Source: Daedaleopsis sinensis (taxonomy: Eukaryota > Basidiomycota > Agaricomycetes > Polyporales > Polyporaceae). From it: a stretch of 64,000 nt of DNA. This document shows, piece after piece, positions 1 to 10,236 of the stretch (positions are counted from its first letter, which is position 1; each line of letters opens with the position of its first letter). The stretch covers positions 2,294,001 to 2,358,000 of the forward strand of contig CM066301.1 in the NCBI GenBank assembly GCA_033807695.1, given 5' to 3'. The notes under the pieces were generated by a model, which worked only from the letters and a program-made list of their open reading frames with translations, made no database searches and was not told the origin of the DNA. Made by a program: the position numbers and the translations under genes.

Positions 1-397
1 CGACTGATAATTACTCGCATTTATACACACAGCGGACCGTGAATCTATACATTGACATAGGCCTGAGAGGGGAGAATAGTACGGGATACAGCGCACAAGA
101 TGGTTCGCCGACTGGGACGTGTTGCGCGGAAACGGGATTGCAAAGATGTGTCCTTGCAGCCAAGTGCAGAATCACCATCATCAACGGCATTGAGGAGGCG
201 TGAAGAGCATCAACGTGGTAGTAGAACGAGTGTCCGTGGAGATGAGCGAAGAGACAGACGATTATGAATCTAAGGTTCACGTTGCACCGCTGTTTATTTA
301 TGAAGTGAGCGTGTGGAATATCGATTCATACAAGGTTCATCCTTACGTTGCGAAAGTAGTGGATTAGTGTACATGTCCGAAGCCAAGATGCATTCGA
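1..397. other. Intergenic, no gene seen
   Basis: Only short open frames without codon or domain signal. It lies downstream of the minus-strand SIP5-like gene and probably holds its 3' untranslated region. Confidence 0.5.
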
Positions 398-2413
398 TCA
401 ATTGACAATCGTCGTGCTGGGTTCGCCTTCGGTGGAAGGCGTTGGGAGCACAGCAGTATCCAATAACGGCTTGTCAGACACCGATGACTCGGGAGACGAC
501 GGGAGGATGTCATATGGAGGAGAAACAGAAGAGGCGAACGATGGCGGGTGAGCAATGGCTGGACGGTCCGTCGTGTGATCGTTTGAAGAGGGCGCGGAAA
601 TCGTAGGTTCCTCCGCGGTAACGACGGGCAATGGTGTGTTTGAACCCGTCTCGCCTTCGCCAGTCGAAGCAGAAACCGGTTCGGAGGCTCCTTCACCAGC
701 ATTCTCACTCTCGGCCAAAGAACTCCTTTGCTCGTCCTCCGGACTGGGGCTCCCAACGGCACTGGCGGTAGAGGTGGCGCTGAGAACCGCGGCGCTGATA
801 GTTCCATATTGCGAACTCGGGGTAGAACGACCGCTACGTCGACCGCTCTGTGAACTGCCTGTTACAAGATCCGAAGCTGGAGGGAGACCTGATATACGCG
901 AGGAGGTAGTGCGTGCTGGACTTGAAGTCGAAGTTCGAGAGTGAGGAGTTTGAGTACCGTCATCCGTGGACTGCGAAGGAGCCGGCGACTCGTCTGAGGT
1001 CGGGACAGAGACTGCTGTATGTGAGAGATCTGTTCCTTCCGGACCCCCTGTAGATTGGCTCTCCGTGGCACCGCTTGTGGCCGCTGCTGCGGCTTCTTCT
1101 CTCTGTTTCTTCTCCTCCTCTTCCTTCTGCCGCTTCTGTTGGGCTTCGTGCTCAAGCAGCGAAAGTCGCATGGCCTCCATGACCATGATCTGAGAGCGGC
1201 GTCAAAATTCTGTGATTGAGTGATTAATGGCCACGTATTGAGCATGACATACCTCTTCTAGATCCTGTCCACCAAGACCCATCGCACCGAGGAACTGATT
1301 GAGCTCCTGGTTCTGCTGCCTTCTCCGTCTGCGACTTCCACGGTCGCCGCTGCCCTCCGTACTCTCCGCCCCGCCAGCGTCCGTGGCGATTGTGTGCACA
1401 CGACCACTCGTGACCCCAACGGGAATGAGCCGGTCGCCAACTTGACGCATGATGATACGCCTGTTGGCGCGCCGGGCAACAGCAGCACGTACCGCCTCCA
1501 ATTTCGCCTCCCAATCGGGATGGATTTGGTCTTTCATGCATAAGAGACCGAGTCACATACCAAGTGAATGTGAATGTGCCATTGTACTCACCGACCGTGA
1601 CAACTTCGGGATCGGTGTGGCTAAAGCTCTTCCTCCGGCGCTTCGTCGAAGGTCTCTCTGATGTCGCCTTGGGTGAGTCAGGCCATGATGGCGGCGTCTA
1701 TGATTACGAGGACGTCGTCGGCCACATGAGCTGCCAGTGGGTGGTCAGCGGGGAATGGGAAACACGCACCGCGCCTTCGCTGTTTATCCCAGTGCGCCAA
1801 GGAGGGGGCGTGTAGACGACGCCAAAGTTCTCCTGCACACAATATGGACAAGCCGCAGGTTCCGAAACGACATGAGTAGTCGTAGGCTCCACTCTCTTGA
1901 TCTGCACGAAGCACTCGGTGCAGATGGCTTGGTCGCAACATCGTGAACGGTTGATATTGGGTGGATAATACTACGCGCCCGTGTACTCGTAGTGAACATG
2001 GAGGGACAGAGAGACATCAAGACAATGGGACGCACCAGGAAGCATATGGGGCACTCCGTAGCCCCGTGGTATATCGCAGCCTCTGGATTGCGGGCGGGCT
2101 CCTTCACTGCACTGGGGCGTTTCGCATGATGACCTCTACTCGCTGCGGAACTTGCAGACTCGGCGCGTGATGACTCTCCGCCTTCCGGTTCGGGGGTTTC
2201 CTTGCGCGCAGCGAGGATCTGCTCGTCGTCCCAGCTCTCTTCGTAGTCCTCAAGCGGCCTATAGAACGGTGCGAGCTTGCGCTCGACTATGAGCTGGGTC
2301 ACAACAGCTTGATTCCAGTCTCGTGGTCCGGTGTAGATGCCCTGTGGGGTGAGGTACCCGAAGTCGACCGTCTCGTCGTGGTGCCCCCGGCTGGAAGAGG
2401 CACTGTTGCCCAT
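398..2413 (-). CDS. SIP5: SIP5-like RING-type zinc-finger protein
   Basis: Five exons: 2413-2036, 1970-1770, 1655-1592, 1530-1253, 1189-398, about 570 aa. Introns are 61-114 nt and phases agree. The protein starts MGNSASSS, a possible N-myristoylation site. Exon 1 ends in ECPICFL and exon 2 continues [12 protein letters not shown], then [14 protein letters not shown] and CPYC, which is the variant RING of the SIP5 family (S. cerevisiae Sip5 was found as a Snf1 kinase interactor). Exons 3-4 carry the conserved [10 protein letters not shown] and [20 protein letters not shown] blocks. Exon 5 begins with a Lys/Glu-rich helix and ends in a long Ser/Thr/Pro-rich tail. Family assignment is strong. 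A role in glucose signalling is inferred from the yeast name only. Confidence 0.88.
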
Positions 2414-4024
2414 CGTGTATGAGAAAAAGAGATCGCAACGGCGAGCTGTGGGCGTCGGGGGAGACAACGGACGGGCCCCGCGAGCTGAAAGACACCGCCG
2501 AGTGCAGGTTGTCGTCACAGAAGTGACGCCTGTGCGGCCGATATGGTGGGTTCGTCTCGGCTAACACCGACGGACATGGCTGTGACGCCCCCGCCGTTTA
2601 GCCTTCTCTCCTCCCAAATCTTTCAACTACTGGCAATCGTAATGTGACTCTGGAACAACTGATGCATGAAGCTGTGAAGGTTTGTTCGACTCATCTGAGA
2701 CGAGCCTACAGGTTAGTCCTAACACCCAAGGCGTGACAAAAGAAGTCCTGACGCCTACGTATTTACTGCCACTCAGGCCAAGTGCTTGTTGCCCCAAAAG
2801 GCCCATGTTCATAGTGTCTTCCTCGGTAGGCCTTGTGCCGATGTGTTCCATACACACTTTGCTCCGAAGTGTTAAGATGCGATGCAAAGCCGACAGGGCC
2901 AAACAAACTGTTCGACCAACTGCAGCTGCAAGACTGTACATAATCGGTCTCTAGCGGCCGAACTCGTACGCAAGTCAGACACCACCACCTGGTGCATCAC
3001 CAGGCTCATGAAGGATGGACATCCAGTGTAAGTACAGCACATAAGTAGCTGGACATCATGCCACACCATATCGACTCGGTCATCTAGCACCGAACAGTCC
3101 TCCGTGTAGCGCGTGCACAAAACATCGAGGCCCCGGAGGGCGAATATGCCGAAGCAACTCGTGATGGTCGCAATTCATACAGTCAACCCATGCCACGGTC
3201 AGATTAGCTCACACTCGTAGCTAATCCCGACTTCGCCGAACTCCTTCTAGCCATACTTACTTCGATGGTGCTCCCCGGTCCCGGCAACATCTGGCTACAT
3301 GTGCATAAGCAACGTACAGCAGCGGCGATACACTGGCCGCAGTGGACTACGGCACATCATCCTAGTACGGCATACAAACCCAAAGACGCAATTCTACTCA
3401 TCAGTATGTACTGACAGACAGGTTTCCATACGATAGAACTCACCTCAATGTCTTGAAGGGAGTTCCGTGTAGCACGGTGCGCTCTTTACGATGTCATTGC
3501 CAAGGCTCTCATTACCCCACAAGTTGATAGAGTCCCTCAACCGTCCGAGTAACCTCTCGCCAACTCCATATTCTTCCCCCGGATCTCCCATTCTCTTACG
3601 TGGCAGCGCGAGAACACACCGACGACCCCCGCTCCCGCTATCCAATCGCCCTGCTCCGGGGTACACAAAGCATGGTCATCCGATGCCGCATACGGAGCGT
3701 ACGGAGCGCCTGCTGTGCGGCTAACCATCACTTTGCGTTTCTACTGTGTGAAGCGGCTCGGAGATCACCTCGACCCTCGCCCTCCTAAGCGATTCGCACG
3801 TCAGGGATCCAGGCCGGTGAAGGGAGATGAGCCTATATAACAAGTCTGTCCACCGTCTACCCCAGTCATTGGGTTTTCCGACCTCGGCGCGTCAAATTTC
3901 TGGTCATTTCCGCTTTCTCCGTTCTCGCTCTCTCGCTCTCTCGCTTGTCGCTCTTTGCTCGCTCCCCCCGTTCCTCCTGCTCAGCATCCACTCCACGCTA
4001 CACGCAACCCAGCTCTCGTTCAAA
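2414..4024. other. Intergenic 1.6 kb between divergent genes
   Basis: It separates the SIP5-like gene (minus) from the first DPBB gene (plus). I found no exon chain with coding character on either strand. Towards the right end it holds the TATA box and pyrimidine-rich leader of the DPBB gene. Confidence 0.45.
3834..3840 (+). promoter_or_regulatory. TATA box of first DPBB gene
   Basis: TATATAA lies 191 bp before the ATG at 4025. It is followed by a C/T-rich leader (about 3905-3975, repeated CTCGCTCT), typical of strongly transcribed fungal genes. Confidence 0.5.
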
Positions 4025-4643
4025 ATGTTCAACTCCCGCCGCTCCTTGCTCTTCACGCTCTTCAACCTCGTCGCTTTGTTATCCGCGCTCGCGCTCGCGG
4101 CGCCACTCAAAGCCCCGCAAGCCCTCGACGCTCTTGAGGGCCGTTTGCCGAAAGGTGTGGTCACCTTCGATAAGCGGTACGACAACGCCCGCTTCACATT
4201 CTACGATGCCGGCGAGAACGCGTGCGGGTCCTACGATTCTGACAAGGACTACGTGAGTGCATGTGAAGACCGTTGTCATTGTATTGGATACTGATTGAAA
4301 GCCTTCAATAACGATAACGTCAGATCGTCGCTCTCAGCCCCAAGGTATGTTCTCTCATGTCTCACTGTATGGGTGCAAACTGACTTGATAGACGTGACTA
4401 GATGTACAACAACGGTGCCCACTGCTACAAAACCGTAACTATCCAGTACAACGGCAAGCAAGTCCAAGCGAAGGTCACCGACGAGGTATGCCCCCCATTC
4501 TTTCGATGGCATCCCCGTCTGACACCGGTGTTCGATAGTGTCCGGGATGCAGCGACGCCCAAGTTGACCTCTCGCGCCCCTTGTTCGCGCACTTGGCGCC
4601 GCTCGACCAGGGCGTGGTCTACGGCCAGTGGTGGTTCAACTGA
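4025..4643 (+). CDS. Secreted RlpA-like double-psi beta-barrel protein (copy A)
   Basis: Four exons: 4025-4252, 4324-4344, 4402-4485, 4539-4643, 145 aa. Residues 1-25 form a signal peptide (LLFTLFNLVALLSALALA). A dibasic KR at 50-51 precedes the mature domain, suggesting Kex2 processing. The barrel follows: RFTFYDAG, ENACGSYD, IVALSP, HCYKTVTIQYNGK, VTDECPGC, then VDLSRPLF and a final VVYGQWWF. These are hallmarks of the small expansin-like/barwin-like DPBB proteins abundant in basidiomycetes, which act outside the cell on or near the wall. No catalytic activity can be claimed. This copy stops right after the barrel, unlike copies B and C. The second exon is only 21 nt. Confidence 0.88.
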
Positions 4644-5081
4644 ACACGAACCAACCGTCAGCATCCTGTTATCCTGTGTATAGGATTCCTAGGTCATTAT
4701 TTGTCGGGTCCTTATTTATCTGGCAACTCCTGGCCTTATTTGCTGTCGCTCACTATCGCTGTATTGCTCTCATCGTTTGGGGGCGGCCTTCATCCTATCA
4801 TGGTGGATCTACCTTACTGGCTGTGCTATTGCGGTTCTGGCGCGTTGTGTAATCATACCGCTGTAACCCTGGCTCTTACTATGCGTCATACTATACGTGG
4901 TGTAGTATAATAATGTTGATCAGTCGTCCTTTCTGTGCGTGGCAGAGTGCATCGAGAACGGACTATTGCAACGAAGCCTACATCATATAAATTCACGTCG
5001 ATGATTAGGTTGAGCATACGTTGCGCCTTGCAACTTGATAAGTGCTATAATACATGGGGCCTGTAGGACTGCAGGAAATAC
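4644..5081. other. Intergenic, convergent 3' ends
   Basis: It lies between the end of DPBB copy A (plus) and the end of CBP4 (minus). A 16 bp string (TATACGTGGTGTAGTA, near 4893) recurs downstream of copy B near 7433, a trace of local duplication. Confidence 0.5.
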
Positions 5082-5761
5082 TCATGGACGCGAGCCATCC
5101 GCCCACACGGGTTTTTGGGAGTCTGGGTCATTTAGCTGCAGCCACCGCCAGTGTCGATCAGTACTGCGCATGCCGACTATCGGGAACAGCTGGGGATATA
5201 ACGAGCACCCACGCACCTGGGCAGTCTCCTGTTGTTTCGTCGCGGTCTCCCTTGCCAACCTTGCTGCACGATTTGCGTCGACCTTCCGCCGGAGATCAGG
5301 AGACATAGCCTGACAGGATCTCAGCGTAAGTAATGTGATCGAAGGAGTATTCCCCATCGCTGCTTGAACACCCGCTGTATAGTAACCGGCTCCCCACCGA
5401 GCGAGGCAAACTATCGCATTGAGGCGTCCAGGAGAAAGTGACATGGGAATGCTCCGCTGTGTGGTGCGTGGTGCGCTTGTATGTTGGAATAGAACTCACA
5501 GCATATGTCTCTTCCGGTGTAGGTGTCGTCGCTGAGGAAGCATCAAAGCAGCGTCCCACGCAGCTCACAGTATGAGTACAGGTCGGGAATCTGTGACCAA
5601 TACACGCACCTCGCATGATCATGTACCCAAAACCCATGACTATCACAAGATGCAGGGAGGACACGACGTCGCATGAGTGGGTCTACCGAGCAGGTCGCAG
5701 AAAGGTACGTACTGCCCACGGAAGAGAGGGTGAGACGGAGCCAAGGGAAACCTTGAGACAT
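5082..5761 (-). CDS. CBP4: CBP4-like cytochrome bc1 complex assembly factor
   Basis: Five small exons: 5761-5713, 5639-5610, 5531-5500, 5309-5217, 5135-5082, giving 85 aa. No single open frame shows it. The joined protein has an N-terminal stretch ending SSVGIMGFGYMIMR (membrane anchor), then TTPTPEETYAAMSPDLRRKVD, a charged helix rich in Arg/Ala/Gln, and a C-terminal KPVWAD. This is the Cbp4 layout: one transmembrane segment, the TTPT-x-E/D block, SPELR, a charged helix and a Pro-x-W motif. In yeast Cbp4 sits in the mitochondrial inner membrane and helps early maturation of cytochrome b with Cbp3/Cbp6. All five splice junctions keep phase. The 313 bp to the next ATG on the plus strand (6075) must hold both promoters. 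Confidence 0.8.
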
Positions 5762-6074
5762 AGTCAAGACGTTGGAAGGACGGAGGGGTAATAAGTAGTA
5801 TGGTCGATCGTGAAACGGTGATGACGGTATTCGTTGAAGGAGAGGAGGAATAGGCGCCAAGACGCGGTCACGGGAAATGGTCAGGCACGCGTGGCGGCTG
5901 CCAAGCTTGAAGCTTAAGCTAGCGCCCAGGCCCAGGTCAGCCTCCTCCGACCTCCCGTCAAAATTGGCGACAAATGGCTCAAGATTCCGCACCCACTCTT
6001 CTCGTCATCCACCCACCATCGAGCCTCAGGCCTCCGGCAACCTCTCAGTCTTTACTCAAACTCTCGTAGCCATA

Positions 6075-7017
6075 ATGTTCACCCTTCCTTTCCGCACCGC
6101 GTTACTTCTCGTCGCCCTGACTTCTGCTCTCGCTTCCGCCGACTCCTCTCACGAACACGTCGGACGTCGTCGCCATCATGCCTCCAATCTCAATGAGCGG
6201 GCCACTCACCTCGGGAAACGGTTCGATGATACCCGCTTCACGTACTTCGCACCTGGTGTCAACGCTTGCGGAGGGTATGACCACCCCAGTGACTTCGTAC
6301 GCCCTCTCCTCGCGTTGTAGTTTCACATGCAATTGTATCGCTAACTTTGTGTTGCTTAGATTGTCGCCTTGAACACTCATGTGAGTAGGACGCAGTGCGA
6401 TCTGCTTCACGGCTGACAGTGCTGACGGACTCGACCATAACAGCAATGGGACGGTGGCTCGCACTGCTTCGAGGAGATAACCGTAATGTACAAAGGCAAA
6501 AAGACCAAGGCGAAAATCACCGATATGGTACGTCGTCGCTGCCACTCCCTGCTATCCACCCGGAAATAACATGCTTGGCATCCAGTGCATGGAATGTCCC
6601 TACGGCGCTATCGACTTCTCGCCAAGTCTCTTCACGTATCTCGTACCCGGTGGCTTCGACCAGGGTATCGCCTACGGTAGCTGGTCGTATGGCGCCGCCG
6701 AGGAGCCCAAGCCCGAGCCCACTCCGGAAAAGACTCAGGAGAAGCCCGAGAAGAAGACCACGACATCGACGAAGCACACGAGTACCACGACGTCTGAGGC
6801 GACACCTACCTCAACGACTACGTCCAGCTACATATCATCTACAACCGCTCTAACCACCACCACCACCACCTCTACCACTCCAAACACCGCTACTACTTCC
6901 ACCGCCCCAACTGCAATTTCAAAGGTCCATTCGCTCGAGAATGGCAACCTCAACCAGTTTAACATGGCCATGATCCAACTCACTGAGTTGCTACTCGCGG
7001 CCTCTAACAACACGTAA
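6075..7017 (+). CDS. Secreted DPBB protein with Thr-rich tail (copy B)
   Basis: Four exons: 6075-6296, 6360-6380, 6444-6527, 6586-7017, 252 aa. Signal peptide about 1-21, His/Arg-rich pro-region, KR at 48-49. The barrel reads RFTYFAPG, NACGGYD, IVALNT, HCFEEITVMYKGK. The usual DECPGC motif is DMCMEC here: the C-x2-C spacing is kept and the proline is moved. After the barrel come about 100 residues rich in Thr, Ser, Lys and Pro, likely O-glycosylated, and an amphipathic C-terminal helix (LNQFNMAMIQLTELLL). Exon sizes 21 and 84 nt equal those of copy A, so the two are duplicates. Position beside copy A supports tandem duplication. Confidence 0.86.
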
Positions 7018-7727
7018 ACGCCTACCTGTTCGGCCTAGAGCAGTGGTCGAGCATAGGTGGTTAACAAGCAAACTTCCGGGTCAATTATGCGCTAATACAT
7101 GTACGTCTATGATACTGGTGACGTACACAGCTGGATTTCTCGTGCCTATATTCAGATCCAGTCATATTCATCCTATGATACATTCATATATTTGACAATG
7201 GTGTAGCGCTCGCCGCTCTCCACCTTCAACGCATCGAGCTCAAAGAAGAACTAGCCGCTAGATACTCAGAAAGTGTAAATCCCGTGCTTTGGAGACGTGA
7301 TATATCAGGCTATTGCATCTGTGTAGCGGAAACCTATTAGCCTCCGGATATTCTCTTCTCTTAGGTCGGAATAGCCTTACAATGTCCGTCAGGGCACGCC
7401 GCACAGGAGACATTGACGAACCATATGACAATATACGTGGTGTAGTACTAGTAGTAAGCGACGATGGCTATTGACAGATAAACGTTCAGATCCGTCCACG
7501 GACGACGTTGTAGGACCGCCCAACGCCGCGTCTTCATTTTCACCGGTCTATCAATGTTGTCATATGGAGTTATGACTTCGGTCACTAGCCCCCGGGGCCC
7601 TGTCAGCACACTGCGGTATACGAGTTCGCTGGAGCCTCTGCAAGCCATTGATCCTATGTAGACGTACTAGATGTTGAGGCAAGGCGTTGAATATGACTCT
7701 GAGCGATGTTCCGCCGCGGCAGGCATC
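7018..7727. other. Intergenic, 3' flank of copy B up to retrotransposon
   Basis: No gene seen. It contains the second copy of the 16 bp string found downstream of copy A (about 7433-7448). The final five bases (7723-7727, GCATC) are the left target-site duplication of the element. Confidence 0.5.
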
Positions 7728-8007
7728 TGTTACGAGCACATGTTCTACCTCGCCTCATCCTCGTTCCCACCCTGTTTCATTCGTTATTGTCTTAGCTATT
7801 GTCCTGTGACCCTCGACGGGCCTCCGTGCTTTCCGCTTGGTTTCCGTAGCACGCCTCATGTTCTTATTGTTCTACATGTGTTATTGTTCTCGTAGACAGG
7901 TCTCTACAATATAAAAGCCACTGGATGCTGGGGTAGAGTCCCCAGCTTCGGATTGGTACATTGTCACCCAACTCTAGTCTGCCTTCGTCCTAGCCAAGGG
8001 CGTATCA
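7728..8007 (+). repeat. Left LTR
   Basis: 280 bp, starts TGTTACGAGC and ends GGGCGTATCA. It contains a TATA box (7910-7916) and the presumed transcription start around 7944. I saw no difference from the right LTR. Confidence 0.95.
7910..7916 (+). promoter_or_regulatory. TATA box in left LTR
   Basis: TATAAAA about 34 bp before AGCTTCGGATT (7944-7954). That spacing places the RNA 5' end at or near the sequence complementary to the primer site. The same motif is in the right LTR. Confidence 0.6.
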
Positions 8008-8008
8008 T

Positions 8009-8019
8009 AATCCGAAGCT
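8009..8019 (+). other. Self-primer binding site
   Basis: AATCCGAAGCT begins two bases after the left LTR and is the exact 11-base reverse complement of AGCTTCGGATT at 7944-7954, the predicted 5' end of the transcript. No tRNA-like TGG primer site follows the LTR. This is the Tf1 self-priming arrangement: 11 nt, 5' end of RNA folding back to the PBS. Confidence 0.7.
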
Positions 8020-8503
8020 ACCACTCTTCTCGACTACGGGCGTGCTGTATCAGTGCTACCCCGTACGTCTCCACCTCTCCTCCATCACCATCAACCCCGC
8101 CCACCACCATCCCTTTCACCCCGACCTTCACACATCCCGCCCATCTACCCTCGATCTCTGGGCGCCGAGCCCACGGCAGCAAGACCCTCGATCCTCTGCG
8201 TACTATACGTCTCCGTATCCGTACGTTCCGTTCCGGTGTTACCCTTTCCTACATACACACGCGGTAGTCAGCCTTCTAGGCAACCGTGTCCGAGAGACTC
8301 CGCCTCGCCAGGCGCGGTAAAATCGGTTGTGCAGTCACGAGTTCCGACCGCCGGCGTTCGCAAGAACGTTTGTAGGTGTGCGTCAGGCCTTACACGCCCT
8401 CGTGATCTCGACTGTGTTTGATTGCTTTACATTTACACATTCTCCTTTAGTTTATGGACAAGTGGGACTCGTTGCTCCTCTCGTACGAAACCGAAGCGCG
8501 TGA

Positions 8504-10150
8504 CCACACGCGCGAAGAAACATCACGGAGCAGGACACCAAGCCGAAGTGCGCCGAGAGGTTCCACGTACAATACAGACGAAAGACAACCGACGAGTGGG
8601 GAGACTTCTCCTTCATTGATAGAAAAACCGGATTCTCGTGTTCAGAAACTCCCTGCCCATACCGACATAACGACATCGAACGGCCAATCTGGTACGCCGG
8701 TGACAGTCCAAGGATCAGACTTATCCCCCGACCACAACCAATCGAGTCCTTTGTCACTTCCCCAACTGCAGTCAACTCCGGTTCTCTCACTCCCACTCAA
8801 GCGCAAGTCGACGCTCACCTCGCGGGAAGCGCCTTCGACCTCACCCCACTCCAAGAAGCCCTTCCTCTCCCAGAAGCTCGAGCTCCCGGCCCGTCCAACC
8901 GATCCGTATCCTCTTCCTCGTCGTCCAGCACAGCTACCCAACACTCCTCTTCGAGCTCCTCATCCCAACCTCATACCAGAATGGGGACAGCACCGCAACC
9001 GGCGTTCTCGCTCGACCAAGACGCGAAAACCTTCTTCACGAACCTCTTCCAACGCCAACACGTCATCCGAGCCTCCGCGCCCAAAGTCGCTGATCCAGAA
9101 CCCTTCGATGGATCCCCAGACGCGTATAACGCCTGGAAGTATCTACTCCAGGTCTACGTGGCCGGTATGGGAACAGATGATGCAATCCGGCTCGTTCTTT
9201 CCTACATCCGGTCCCCGCGTCTGATGACTTGGAAGAAGAACTTTGTGGAAACCAACTTTGTGAACGGTACCTGGCTTACGAAGATCGCCGACATGGACAC
9301 GTTCTGGTCGAAGCTCGATAGTCGTTTCAAATCCCCTACTGACGAGTACGATGCGGTCAGCACCCTCGATCACATTCGCATGGGAAACAAGACGGCCGAG
9401 GACTTCTTCGCAGAATGGGAGGACTTAACGACACGTGCCGGCATGAATACGCAGCGCGACACCCCGTACATGCGCCACAAGCTGGAACTCGCCCTGCCTA
9501 TGGATCTCGTGCAGATGATCTACGCCAACGAGACCGTGCCGGACACCTATCTCAAGTGGAAAAATCGCATCACGGCACTCTCTAAGCAGCATCACATTCA
9601 TCAGCGTCTTTACGGACGATCGCGGCAACAACAGCAGCAGCAACCACCTCCCCGCGCTCCACGACCTCCTCAGTACTACGCAGCGCCCCCTATGGCATAC
9701 GCTCCTCCGCCGGGACCCCCACCTGCGCGCTATCAGTACTACGCACCTCCCGCACCGCAGCAGCCTGTATATCAGGCTCAACCAACCAGTGATCGTCGTA
9801 CTGGAACCGGTACCGTCTACGGAGGCCGAGGACAGCCGATGGACATCGACACCTTCCGCGCCAGGCCGTGCCGGAAATGTGGTGCCAAGCAGTCGGAGAA
9901 GGGCACATGTGGAGACAGATGGCATGTCCCGAACCGCACCGGCCCAGACGCGCAGCGCGTGCGTCGATGGGAGGTCCCTGGTCAACGCGAGCCGTTCTTG
10001 GATGAGATTCGGCAATACATCGTCGAGGACCTGCAGGACTTCATGGAACAGGTCGTGCCGGAGATCGGAGCTGAGCAACAGGAGCAGGAGGACATTTCGG
10101 ATTCGAGCAACGAGCCCATTGTTTCGGTTTTTCAGGACAATCAGTTCTAG
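8504..10150 (+). CDS. Retrotransposon Gag (capsid), 5' end unresolved
   Basis: The first ATG in this frame is 8981 (389 aa to the stop at 10148-10150), but the frame is open and protein-like from 8504. The capsid part (about codons 30-200 after 8981) has the retrotransposon Gag signature: DPEPFDGSPDAYNAWKYLL, FWSKLDSRF, AEDFFAEWEDL. A Gln/Pro-rich linker follows, then an atypical zinc knuckle C-x2-C-x9-C-x4-H (CRKCGAKQ...CGDRWH, about residues 296-314), not the usual C-x2-C-x4-H-x4-C. A different frame beginning at ATG 8454 (MDKWDSLLLSYE) covers the upstream part and may be the true start, reached by a frameshift, a splice or an indel. Confidence 0.8.
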   Translation, partial: PHARRNITEQDTKPKCAERFHVQYRRKTTDEWGDFSFIDRKTGFSCSETPCPYRHNDIERPIWYAGDSPRIRLIPRPQPIESFVTSPTAVNSGSLTPTQAQVDAHLAGSAFDLTPLQEALPLPEARAPGPSNRSVSSSSSSSTATQHSSSSSSSQPHTRMGTAPQPAFSLDQDAKTFFTNLFQRQHVIRASAPKVADPEPFDGSPDAYNAWKYLLQVYVAGMGTDDAIRLVLSYIRSPRLMTWKKNFVETNFVNGTWLTKIADMDTFWSKLDSRFKSPTDEYDAVSTLDHIRMGNKTAEDFFAEWEDLTTRAGMNTQRDTPYMRHKLELALPMDLVQMIYANETVPDTYLKWKNRITALSKQHHIHQRLYGRSRQQQQQQPPPRAPRPPQYYAAPPMAYAPPPGPPPARYQYYAPPAPQQPVYQAQPTSDRRTGTGTVYGGRGQPMDIDTFRARPCRKCGAKQSEKGTCGDRWHVPNRTGPDAQRVRRWEVPGQREPFLDEIRQYIVEDLQDFMEQVVPEIGAEQQEQEDISDSSNEPIVSVFQDNQF

Positions 10151-10236
10151 CCGCACGTAGATCTGATACGGACTTTTCTTATGTACTCGAATCCAGTAAC
10201 GCAGATTGTACGATACCGATTCTCTCTCCCACCACT

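Noticed and set aside
364..1245. Several long open frames overlapping the SIP5-like last exon on both strands
   Set aside because: Shadows of a GC-rich Ser/Pro/Glu-rich exon; only one frame continues the RING protein in phase.
8454..9224. 256-codon frame as an independent Gag
   Set aside because: Beyond about 8500 its composition is Ser/Arg noise while the other frame carries the capsid signature; only its N-terminus may be real.
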